Assembly (NCBI GenBank): GCA_015655565.1
Contig: JAATEU010000631.1
Span: 1-7,961 of the forward strand
DNA length: 7,961 nucleotides
Source: Clostridiales bacterium
GTDB lineage: Bacteria > Bacillota > Clostridia > Lachnospirales > Lachnospiraceae
Reading direction: 5' to 3'
Shown one piece after another: positions 1-7,347 of the stretch (position 1 is its first letter; the number at the start of each line of letters is the position of its first letter). The position numbers and the translations under genes were made by a program. Under the pieces are notes generated by a model. It was not told the origin of the DNA. It worked only from the letters and a program-made list of their open reading frames with translations, and ran no database searches.

Positions 1-1847
<1,847 letters not shown>

Positions 1848-1884
1848 CTATAATAAATTCAATCATTAAATGTTAATATATTTA

Positions 1885-1922
1885 AAAGTGAATATTCAAA
1901 ACACTTACTAAATGTTCACTTT
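1885..1922 (-). other. Stem-loop in the grpE-dnaK intergenic gap
   Basis: The arms are 1885-1896 (AAAGTGAATATT) and 1911-1922 (AATGTTCACTTT), complementary at 11 of 12 positions around a 14-base loop. It lies 11 bases after the grpE stop and about 50 bases before the dnaK start. On the minus-strand transcript there is one C-A mismatch and no strong U-run, so full termination is unlikely. A role in mRNA processing, 3'-end protection of hrcA-grpE, or partial attenuation is inference. Confidence 0.5.
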
Positions 1923-1932
1923 GATTGCTTTG

Positions 1933-2622
1933 TTAATTCACTACCTTAACCATGCTATGGCGTACCACCGCATCCCTGTACATATAACCCTTCTGGAATT
2001 CTTCCGCTACCAGATTCTGCCCCTGCTCCGGATCCTCCGCATGCATAACCGCATTATGGAAATTAGGGTCAAATTCTTTGCCTGCCGCCTCAATTGGCTT
2101 TAATCCTGCATCAGTAAGCGTAGTCACCAGCTGCTTATAAATCTTTTCTATCCCTTGTGCAAAGGCACCTTCTTTTTCTTCTTCCGTAATGGCACCTAAG
2201 CCTCTCTCAAAATTATCCATAACCGGAAGTACCTTTTCAATAATATCCCTGGCCCCGATTTCAAACATCTGGGCTTTTTCTTTATCCGAACGCTTACGGA
2301 AATTATCAAACTCAGCCATTGTTCTCATAAGCTTATCATTTAATTCTTCAATTATAATATCCTTCTTGTCTTTCTTTTCTTTTTTCTTAAAGAAAGATTT
2401 TCCGGCTTTTATTTCTTCGCTTCCTTCTTCCCTTTCCTCTTTCATACTGTCTGCATCACAGTCAGCATTGCACTCCGGATTGTTATCCGCATCGCCCTCC
2501 GGATCTTCTTTCAAAGAATCCCCTGTTTCCACAATATTAACATTCTCTTCCTTCTCTGATTCCATGTCCTGGTTAATACCATCTTCTATCTTTTCTTCCA
2601 TAGAATTCTTCTTATCTTCCAC
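1933..2622 (-). CDS. grpE: Nucleotide exchange factor GrpE
   Basis: GrpE is a cytoplasmic homodimer that releases ADP from DnaK and so resets the chaperone cycle. From the start chosen here it is 229 residues. The first 80 or so are highly acidic (Glu/Asp-rich, low complexity), then a Lys-rich KKKEKKDKKD stretch. Next comes the long dimerising coiled coil, with the family pattern AEFDNFRKRSDKEK and VLPVMDNFERGL, and the C-terminal beta domain ending RDAVVRHSMVKVVN. The longer reading from GTG at 2634 leaves the ribosome site inside the gene. The GTG at 2622 has AAAGGTGG eight bases upstream and is preferred; ATG at 2601 is a weaker alternative. The 60-base gap to hrcA holds tandem repeats. 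It is co-transcribed with hrcA and dnaK. Confidence 0.95.
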   Translation of the reverse strand: MEDKKNSMEEKIEDGINQDMESEKEENVNIVETGDSLKEDPEGDADNNPECNADCDADSMKEEREEGSEEIKAGKSFFKKKEKKDKKDIIIEELNDKLMRTMAEFDNFRKRSDKEKAQMFEIGARDIIEKVLPVMDNFERGLGAITEEEKEGAFAQGIEKIYKQLVTTLTDAGLKPIEAAGKEFDPNFHNAVMHAEDPEQGQNLVAEEFQKGYMYRDAVVRHSMVKVVN

Positions 2623-2630
2623 GCTTGTAA

Positions 2631-2638
2631 CCACCTTT
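2631..2638 (-). promoter_or_regulatory. Ribosome binding site that decides the grpE start
   Basis: Minus-strand AAAGGTGG is one base from the consensus AAAGGAGG and stands eight bases before the GTG at 2622. An upstream in-frame GTG at 2634 lies within this motif and has only a close-packed GGAAAG before it. The motif therefore supports starting translation four codons later than the longest reading. Confidence 0.65.
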
Positions 2639-2640
2639 CC

Positions 2641-2695
2641 TTATGCCGGACCTTTTCCTTATGTCAGGTCTATTTCTTAATGTTAGGTCTTTTTC
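2641..2695 (-). repeat. Three imperfect 18-19 bp tandem repeats across the hrcA 3' end
   Basis: Units are 2641-2658, 2659-2676 and 2677-2695, each starting TTA(A)TG on the plus strand and ending in a T-rich stretch. The two hrcA-proximal units agree at 16 of 18 positions apart from one extra A. The grpE-proximal unit agrees with the middle one at 12 of 18. The 2677-2695 unit contains the hrcA stop codon and its last four codons, so the array looks like slippage duplication of the gene end followed by decay. Confidence 0.6.
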
Positions 2696-3714
2696 TTAAA
2701 TATGTCATCCAGCTGCACCATAAGCGTATGCAGGATACCAACTACCTTTTCGTAATCCATCCTTTTCGGGCCGATGATGCCAATCTTACCGTAAACACCT
2801 TCTTCAATTTCATAGGTCGCAGTAACTACGGAACAATCCTTCATTGCTTCCACAGGAGTTTCACTTCCGATATAGACCTGTATTCCTCCGGCATCAGAAC
2901 CTTCCGCTTTACGATTAACAAGTTCGGTAAGTTGTTTTTGCTCTTCGAAAGTTCCCATTAATTCGGTTATCTTTTTCATATCATTTAGTTCCGGATATTT
3001 TAGTATATTTGTAGCACCACTGGTATAAACTTCAACTTCTTCCTCTTCACTGATAGCTTGTGCAATAGCATCTAAAATATTACTTACCAGATTACTGTAA
3101 TTACCGGCCTGTTCCTTCATTTTCTGGATAACCGCCATATTAATTTCCGTTAAATCCAGCCCTTGAAGAAAGGTATTGAAAACAATATTCAGCTTTAATA
3201 AAATTTCTTTATCTATGCTTTCCACAATATCAATCATTTTATTTTTTACAATATTACCTTCGATTACAATGACAGCAAGCAAATGATCGGAATCTACTTC
3301 CGTCAGTTGTATAAACTTAACCCTTTTACTTCTATATTGCGGTTTTGTTACTAATGTAGCATAGTTGGTATTAACAGCCAGCAGCTTGGCAACCTGCTTT
3401 AAAAGTAAATCAATCTTATCTGCTTTTTCTATTAATAACTCTTTCATGTTTTCAACTTCATTAACTTTATCTTCCAGCATGGTATCTACATATAACCGAT
3501 ACCCTTTGTCAGATGGAATACGGCCTGCAGAGGTATGCGGTTGAATAATGTAACCAAGTTCCTCCAAATCTGCCATTTCATTTCTTATCGTAGCGGAGCT
3601 TAGATTCAAATCGGTATATTTTGAAATTGTCCGTGAGCCCACAGGTTCACCGGTCTCCAGATAATTACGGATAATTGCCTGTAATATCTTCAATTTTCTT
3701 TCATCCAACTGCAT
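2683..3714 (-). CDS. hrcA: Heat-inducible transcription repressor HrcA
   Basis: HrcA represses class I heat-shock genes by binding CIRCE; its activity depends on GroE. The protein has 343 residues, normal for the family. The N-terminal winged helix-turn-helix (about residues 1-75) shows LKILQAIIRNYLETGEPVGS, SSATIRNEMADLEELGYI and the signature HTSAGRIPSDKGYRLYVD. A central GAF-like domain and the C-terminal IGPKRMDYEKVVGILHTLM follow. The start is an ATG with AGGAGG six bases upstream. It is first in the hrcA-grpE-dnaK operon and is autoregulated by the CIRCE element 25 bases upstream of its start. The last codons (KKKT) fall inside the tandem repeat array. Confidence 0.98.
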   Translation of the reverse strand: MQLDERKLKILQAIIRNYLETGEPVGSRTISKYTDLNLSSATIRNEMADLEELGYIIQPHTSAGRIPSDKGYRLYVDTMLEDKVNEVENMKELLIEKADKIDLLLKQVAKLLAVNTNYATLVTKPQYRSKRVKFIQLTEVDSDHLLAVIVIEGNIVKNKMIDIVESIDKEILLKLNIVFNTFLQGLDLTEINMAVIQKMKEQAGNYSNLVSNILDAIAQAISEEEEVEVYTSGATNILKYPELNDMKKITELMGTFEEQKQLTELVNRKAEGSDAGGIQVYIGSETPVEAMKDCSVVTATYEIEEGVYGKIGIIGPKRMDYEKVVGILHTLMVQLDDIFKKKT

Positions 3715-3739
3715 CTAATCCCTCCTGCTTTTTTGATTG

Positions 3740-3766
3740 TTAGCACTCACCCGGATAGAGTGCTAA
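3740..3766 (-). promoter_or_regulatory. CIRCE operator (HrcA binding site)
   Basis: A perfect match to the CIRCE consensus: TTAGCACTC, nine-base spacer, GAGTGCTAA. It lies between the promoter and the hrcA start, at roughly +8 to +34 of the predicted transcript, where bound HrcA would block transcription. It makes the hrcA-grpE-dnaK operon autoregulated and heat-inducible. Confidence 0.98.
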
Positions 3767-3779
3767 TATCTTTATACAT

Positions 3780-3808
3780 AAAATAGCACTATCAATTTAC
3801 TTTGTCAA
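3780..3808 (-). promoter_or_regulatory. Sigma-A type promoter of the hrcA operon
   Basis: On the minus strand, -35 TTGACA (3803-3808), 17-base spacer, -10 TATTTT (3780-3785), with TG one base before the -10 (extended -10). Predicted transcription starts near 3773, just before CIRCE. The arrangement is the usual one for a vegetative, HrcA-controlled promoter. Confidence 0.85.
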
Positions 3809-3881
3809 GTGCTTTTATCATTTTTTTATTTTTGACGGGCCATTATAAATAAAAACCATGATATTTCTTCACAGCAAAACA

Positions 3882-3917
3882 AAATCGTCATGAATCCTGC
3901 ATAATCCATGACGATTT
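3882..3917 (-). terminator. Hairpin terminator at the end of the agr cassette, possibly bidirectional
   Basis: Arms AAATCGTCATG (3882-3892) and CATGACGATTT (3907-3917) form a perfect 11 bp stem with a 14-base loop. The minus-strand transcript continues TTTTGTTTTG and the plus strand TTTATTTT, so it could work in both directions. On the minus strand it follows agrD and precedes the hrcA promoter, separating the two units. The loop is longer than in a textbook terminator. Confidence 0.75.
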
Positions 3918-3945
3918 ATTTTCAACACTCACTTCACATTAACTC

Positions 3946-3959
3946 CCGGGCATGCCCGG
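3946..3959. repeat. 14 bp GC-rich perfect palindrome
   Basis: CCGGGCATGCCCGG reads identically on both strands, 12 of its 14 bases being G or C, in AT-rich DNA between agrD and the terminator hairpin. As RNA it would be a five-base-pair stem with a CATG loop, with no U-run on either side. I cannot assign a function. Confidence 0.5.
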
Positions 3960-4042
3960 CATAAAACATTCGACTTTTGAACGTTGCTGCTTAATCAGGG
4001 TGTACTAACTATCAACCTGTTTTCATTCAGCCTGGAATTTAT

Positions 4043-4165
4043 TTACTTTTTTCTTAATTCATCCGGCATTTCCGGTTCATAAAAGAACCACCTGCTCACG
4101 CTCATGGTGGATACCATGGCTACATTCATTACAATTGCCGCTAAAATATTAAACATCCCTTTCAT
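4043..4165 (-). CDS. agrD: AgrD-type cyclic autoinducer peptide precursor with Ser at the ring position
   Basis: Precursor of a secreted cyclic signal peptide, 40 residues. Residues 4-22 form the amphipathic, membrane-binding leader (MFNILAAIVMNVAMVSTMS). The core is V-S-R-W-F-F, followed by the conserved charged tail YEPEMPDELRKK that AgrB recognises and removes. Counting back from the Pro31 and Pro34 of the tail, as in staphylococcal AgrD, puts Ser24 where Cys normally closes the ring. The predicted ring is S24-R-W-F-F28, joined as an ester. The protein has no cysteine at all. ATG at 4165 has AGGAGG nine bases upstream. The gene overlaps the end of agrB by 17 bases, pointing to coupled translation, and is last in the cassette. 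The exocyclic tail length cannot be read from the sequence. Confidence 0.93.
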   Translation of the reverse strand: MKGMFNILAAIVMNVAMVSTMSVSRWFFYEPEMPDELRKK

Positions 4166-4742
4166 GCAATACTACCTCCTTTTTCTTTTCACAATACCCA
4201 ACAATTAATGAACCTGCTGTTGTAATACTTGCTAATTCTATATAAACTGCATATGACATTTTTTCCACTAAAGAAAGAACTATAATAACAGCTGAAAACA
4301 TCAGGCATAACCCCATTGCAATTATTTTAAATTTAGGTATGTCGGCTCCTGCTATTCGTTTGTTCTTATTGTCAAGCGGAGAAAAAAGCAGTATTATAGA
4401 TATTGATGCCAGGTATAAAATAAATAATATAAGATAAGATTGAATCATTTTTCCAATATACATATTTAGTAAATAACAGCTTAAAGTAACCAGGCAGCAG
4501 CTCCAGTAATGTTTTGCATGATACCCCCCGGTATAACTTCTCATAAGGACAAGGGAACCCAAAAATAAACCTGTTTCTATCATATCTCTTTTTATAATTG
4601 CCAAAGCAAAAATTAACGTTAACGAAAAAGCGGAGGATAATATAACCTGAAGCCCATATGTATATATTTCTTCCTCTTCCTCCTTAGCAACCCCAAATTT
4701 CACAAAAAAAGATGCTATTTTTTTTGAAAGAAATAAAAGCAT
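4149..4742 (-). CDS. agrB: AgrB-family membrane peptidase that processes AgrD
   Basis: Membrane-embedded cysteine endopeptidase that cleaves the AgrD C-terminal tail and helps close the ring. Length 197 residues, normal for AgrB. The catalytic pair is seen as His75 and Cys82 in GGYHAKHYWSCC, the same seven-residue spacing as His77/Cys84 of Staphylococcus aureus AgrB; Cys83 is a second adjacent cysteine. The family feature RSYTGGYHA precedes it. Hydrophobic segments lie at about 31-50, 54-68, 82-97, 100-120, 135-160 and 162-184, with an acidic run EEEEE at 21-25. ATG at 4742 has AGGAGG eight bases upstream. An 84-base gap separates it from the kinase, and its end overlaps agrD, its substrate. 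It is expected to use a hydroxyl rather than a thiol for ring closure, since AgrD carries Ser. Confidence 0.95.
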   Translation of the reverse strand: MLLFLSKKIASFFVKFGVAKEEEEEIYTYGLQVILSSAFSLTLIFALAIIKRDMIETGLFLGSLVLMRSYTGGYHAKHYWSCCLVTLSCYLLNMYIGKMIQSYLILFILYLASISIILLFSPLDNKNKRIAGADIPKFKIIAMGLCLMFSAVIIVLSLVEKMSYAVYIELASITTAGSLIVGYCEKKKEVVLHERDV

Positions 4743-4791
4743 AACCTTCCCCTCCTTTCATAAACCATAGCATCTTTCTGTATTTTTTTGT

Positions 4792-4820
4792 CTTAATTGT
4801 AAAAATCAAGGCTTAATATG
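4792..4820 (-). promoter_or_regulatory. Candidate LytTR direct repeat upstream of agrB
   Basis: Minus-strand CATATTAAG (4812-4820) and ACAATTAAG (4792-4800) are direct repeats spaced exactly 20 bases start to start, about two helical turns. ACAATTAAG differs by one base from the S. aureus AgrA box ACAGTTAAG. Position, 50 bases before agrB, suits autoactivation of agrBD, but the left copy is weak and no clear -10/-35 follows it. Confidence 0.25.
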
Positions 4821-4826
4821 TAATTT

Positions 4827-6134
4827 TTACCTCAGCAAAGGTATCCTGGCCACAAAAGTAAAAGTATTATTTTCATAACCGTAAACAGAACTGCCATTCA
4901 TTTTTTTTACGACATATACCATATTTTCCAGTCCAAGTCCATGATTCCTGGAATCCGCCTTGCGGGTTTTTATTTTTCCATTTACGTATGGTGGTTTATG
5001 GCTGCTGTTCGTTATTGAGAAAATCAAATCAATTTTTCGGTATATTTTTATATTTATATACACCTCCCTGCATCCCTCTGAAATTAATCTCTCACATTCT
5101 TCGATTGCATTATCAAATGCATTTCCTAACAGCGTACATAAATGTAATGGGTTTAATATTACCCCTTCAAATTTTTCTGCCATTATTGATACCTGGATAT
5201 CCTTTTTTGTAGCTATATAATTCTTCTCATGCAGTATTGAGTCAACCACAAGATTATTTGTTTTCGATATAACTACATTTTCAGCTATTTCAACCTCCAA
5301 TAATTCCAAATAGTGTTTTAGCTCTTTTATCTTATTTTGTTCTGTCAGGGAGGAAAGCACCAATAAATGATTTTTAAAATCATGATACAATTTATTCGTT
5401 CTTTTATAGGACTGCTTTAACTCATAAAAATACTGTTCCTGCAGTTTAATTTGTTGTTCCATTAATAAAACTTTATATTTTACCTGCTCGCTCTCATCCA
5501 GCTTATTATAAAGAAATAATAAAAATACATTAATGATTAGCAAACCCAGCACGGTAAGACACATTAATACTATTCTCTTGGAATCCAATGCTACATTAAT
5601 TGAATAATCAAATAAAAATAGCAATAAACAAACACTTTCGATTGGCAGTGCATATAGCAGCAGCATATTTTTTAATGGAATTTTTTCTCTGTCTTTTTTC
5701 CATAATCCCGATATGGAAAAAATAACTTCACACAAAAGAGTTTTGGATATTACCGTTAATATCATATTAATTAAATTCATATCATAAATAACAGTAAAAT
5801 CAACTTTTAATATTCCTAAAGTTAATACATACACCAGATTGTCAATTATCATCAATAATATATCATAAAGAATAATCAGAAATGCTTTTACCCTTAATTT
5901 ACCTTCAAAAATAAAATTAGCTGCAATAATATCAAAAACAAGGGATATAAAAAATGCAATTCCGATTATTTTTATAATATTACTAAAAACTATGATAATT
6001 AAAAAATCCAGGAGTATAGTACCATAATAAATATATTTTGAGCGTTCCTGCCTTCCCAGACAAAGATTTAAAAAATGAAACAACAACCAGCTTTCAATTA
6101 AAGCCCCTATATAACTGACTATTTCATAAAGCAT
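4827..6134 (-). CDS. AgrC-like sensor histidine kinase (GHKL, quorum sensing)
   Basis: Membrane sensor kinase, the expected receptor of the cyclic peptide made by the neighbouring agrBD. From the start chosen it has 435 residues. About residues 1-210 are a polytopic membrane domain with six or seven hydrophobic stretches. A coiled-coil linker (about 211-245) follows. The kinase core shows the H-box LYHDFKNHL with His251 as phosphoacceptor, the N-box LLGNAFDNAIEE with Asn338, and the G-box NHGLGLENM near 398. A HisKA domain of the common type is absent, as expected for the AgrC/HPK10 class. The frame is open 25 codons further upstream, but that would overlap the regulator gene. ATG at 6134, with GAGG seven bases upstream and four bases after the regulator stop, is preferred. 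AT-rich compared with the heat-shock genes. Confidence 0.93.
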   Translation of the reverse strand: MLYEIVSYIGALIESWLLFHFLNLCLGRQERSKYIYYGTILLDFLIIIVFSNIIKIIGIAFFISLVFDIIAANFIFEGKLRVKAFLIILYDILLMIIDNLVYVLTLGILKVDFTVIYDMNLINMILTVISKTLLCEVIFSISGLWKKDREKIPLKNMLLLYALPIESVCLLLFLFDYSINVALDSKRIVLMCLTVLGLLIINVFLLFLYNKLDESEQVKYKVLLMEQQIKLQEQYFYELKQSYKRTNKLYHDFKNHLLVLSSLTEQNKIKELKHYLELLEVEIAENVVISKTNNLVVDSILHEKNYIATKKDIQVSIMAEKFEGVILNPLHLCTLLGNAFDNAIEECERLISEGCREVYINIKIYRKIDLIFSITNSSHKPPYVNGKIKTRKADSRNHGLGLENMVYVVKKMNGSSVYGYENNTFTFVARIPLLR

Positions 6135-6138
6135 CTGC

Positions 6139-6843
6139 TCACCTCGAGAACCACAAAAAAGCTTTCTTAGCCTCGCTTCTTCTGCTTTCACTGATTGGAA
6201 TCTTCTCACCGGTTGTCAGTATAAAATGATTACCCTCTAGCCCGATAACATATTTCAGGTTTACAATATAACTTTGATGGCATCGTAAAAAATTATCATT
6301 AAGTACTTCTTCCATTTCATTTATTTTGCCATAAAAGCTGTCCGTTTTTTTTGAAGTATGAATATCAATCAGTCTTGCCTTACTTTCAAAGTATAAAATG
6401 TTGGAATAAAAAACTTTCATTGTCTTTCCTTTAGTCGTATACTGGAAATACTTTTGATTATCCTCCAGTTCTTTAAAGGCATCCTCAATTGCCAGCTGTA
6501 ATTCTTTATTCATACTGTTTTTCATAATATACCGAAATGCCCTGACCTTATATCCTTCAAAAACATTATCCATATTGTTTGTAACAAATATTATAATAAC
6601 ATTTTCGTTCATTTTCCTTATTCTATCAGCAACCTCTAAACCGTTCATCGGGTTCATTTGAATATCTAATAAAATAATATCAACTTGGTTCTCTGTTATT
6701 ACACAGTAATTAATCAACGTCCTTCCATCCAGAAATAGTTCTTTATGAATATAATTTTTAGTTCTGATGCCCCATTCATCTAAAATAGATACAATAATAT
6801 CTAACTCGTATTTCTGATCATCACATATTGCAATATTTGTCAT
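6139..6843 (-). CDS. AgrA-like LytTR response regulator
   Basis: Cytoplasmic transcription factor, 234 residues, partner of the kinase that starts four bases after it. The receiver domain (about 1-122) has the acidic pair Asp8-Asp9 (AICDDQ), phosphoacceptor Asp60 (IILLDIQM), switch Thr88 (FVTNN) and Lys108 (RYIMKNS). The C-terminal LytTR DNA-binding domain (about 135-232) shows ILYFESKARLIDIHT and the family motif FLRCHQSYIVNL near 185-196. ATG at 6843 has GGGGAG seven bases upstream. It is the first gene of the cassette, so the order is regulator-kinase-agrB-agrD, not the staphylococcal B-D-C-A. By analogy with AgrA it should activate its own cassette; targets elsewhere cannot be seen here. 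Confidence 0.94.
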   Translation of the reverse strand: MTNIAICDDQKYELDIIVSILDEWGIRTKNYIHKELFLDGRTLINYCVITENQVDIILLDIQMNPMNGLEVADRIRKMNENVIIIFVTNNMDNVFEGYKVRAFRYIMKNSMNKELQLAIEDAFKELEDNQKYFQYTTKGKTMKVFYSNILYFESKARLIDIHTSKKTDSFYGKINEMEEVLNDNFLRCHQSYIVNLKYVIGLEGNHFILTTGEKIPISESRRSEAKKAFLWFSR

Positions 6844-6887
6844 GTTTCATCTCCCCTAGCATGATTTAACAAGTTACATTGGCAATG

Positions 6888-6917
6888 ATTTTAGCAAACC
6901 GGCGTTTGCAGTACCAA
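6888..6917 (-). promoter_or_regulatory. Candidate promoter of the agr cassette with palindrome in the spacer
   Basis: Minus strand -35 TTGGTA (6912-6917), 18-base spacer, -10 TAAAAT (6888-6893), 44 bases before the regulator ATG. Most of the spacer (6894-6909) is the inverted repeat GCAAAC-GCCG-GTTTGC. A repressor at this palindrome would sit between the promoter elements. The -35 is imperfect, so this is a prediction only. Confidence 0.4.
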
Positions 6918-6936
6918 CGAAGTGATTATCTAACTC

Positions 6937-6962
6937 TGTACTTTTGATTCAATTGTACTTTT
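6937..6962 (-). repeat. Perfect 9 bp direct repeat upstream of the agr promoter
   Basis: AAAAGTACA on the minus strand occurs at 6954-6962 and again at 6937-6945, start-to-start distance 17. It lies 20 bases upstream of the candidate -35, a place where an activator might bind. Typical LytTR repeats are about 21 bases apart, so assignment to the neighbouring regulator is uncertain. Confidence 0.4.
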
Positions 6963-7000
6963 CCTAGATATATTCAGTTAAATTTTAATATAGTAATCCT

Positions 7001-7170
7001 TAATGGCCCTTCAGCCGCTGTCTCCCGCTACTATCTTCATACGCTTTTTATGAAAATGAGGGATTTGACGGCGCCAAAACAAGTGCATTTTATTTGCTTT
7101 ATGCACATCAAACGTAACTTCCAGCCGGTGCGGCTGAATCGTTCACCGTTAATATTTCCCATCACCTCCG
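7001..7170. other. GC-rich island of inverted repeats without a convincing gene
   Basis: Bases 7001-7150 are 46% G+C by count (69 of 150), while 7171-7320 are 21% (31 of 150). Inverted repeats inside are TTCATA/TATGAA (7036-7054), an imperfect palindrome at 7065-7079 around GGCGCC, GTGCAT/ATGCAC (7083-7106) and CAGCCG-GTG-CGGCTG (7122-7136). A 9 bp pair TTCAGCCGC (7010-7018) and GCGGCTGAA (7130-7138) brackets the rest. One plus frame is open from 7004 to 7279 except for one TAA at 7115, but it lacks a start; another reads 54 codons from 7050 without a ribosome site. It could be a multi-copy intergenic element, a structured RNA or a gene remnant; no sigma promoter or U-run terminator is clear. 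Confidence 0.45.
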
Positions 7171-7240
7171 ATTTATTAGATACTGTAATTTCTTCACTTT
7201 TTTCAGAGAAATAATATTACTTGTCAAACTAAATTCTTAC

Positions 7241-7260
7241 TTAATGAACCTCCTCATTAA
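7241..7260. repeat. Inverted repeat with a Shine-Dalgarno-like loop
   Basis: TTAATGA (7241-7247) and TCATTAA (7254-7260) are perfect inverted copies around ACCTCC, which reads GGAGGT on the minus strand. No start codon with a convincing reading frame follows on the minus strand. Meaning unknown. Confidence 0.35.
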
Positions 7261-7262
7261 AG

Positions 7263-7275
7263 GTAATACTATTAC
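7263..7275. repeat. 13 bp palindrome upstream of the XRE gene
   Basis: GTAATA-C-TATTAC is a perfect inverted repeat about 40 bases before the first of the two larger operator-like palindromes, and unlike them in sequence. It could be a regulator site, but AT-rich palindromes of this size also occur by chance. Confidence 0.3.
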
Positions 7276-7315
7276 TTAATTATGTTTGTTGTACTTTAAA
7301 AATATTTCAATATTT

Positions 7316-7339
7316 AAATGCTACTATTTAGTAGCATTT
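7316..7339. promoter_or_regulatory. Operator-like palindrome 1 upstream of the XRE gene
   Basis: AAATGCTACTA, TT, TAGTAGCATTT: a perfect 11 bp inverted repeat about a TT centre. It resembles palindrome 2, whose centre lies 33 bases downstream (common core ATGCYACYA-TT-TRGTAGYAT). Symmetry, pairing and position just before a small XRE gene suggest an autoregulatory operator. A weak promoter TTGTAC (7289-7294) with TATTTA (7311-7316), spacer 16, abuts it. Confidence 0.6.
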
Positions 7340-7347
7340 CATTACTT

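Noticed and set aside
1912..2961. Plus-strand open frames opposite grpE and hrcA
   Set aside because: Antisense shadows of GrpE and HrcA; no ribosome sites and no recognisable domains.
4960..5220. Plus-strand open frames of 86 and 74 codons inside the kinase gene
   Set aside because: They lie opposite the conserved N-box to H-box part of the histidine kinase.
6135..6209. Kinase start 25 codons further upstream
   Set aside because: It would overlap the end of the regulator gene by 71 bases and has no ribosome site, whereas ATG at 6134 has GAGG at good spacing and begins directly with the first membrane segment.
7041..7169. Minus-strand 42-codon frame starting MGNINGERFS within GGAGGTGATG
   Set aside because: The GGAGG is only two bases from this ATG, too close for normal initiation, and the product resembles nothing known to me.
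7050..7214. 54-codon plus-strand frame starting MKMRDLTAPKQ in the GC-rich island
   Set aside because: No Shine-Dalgarno site, overlapping open frames in other phases, and no family I recognise; kept only as part of the island description.
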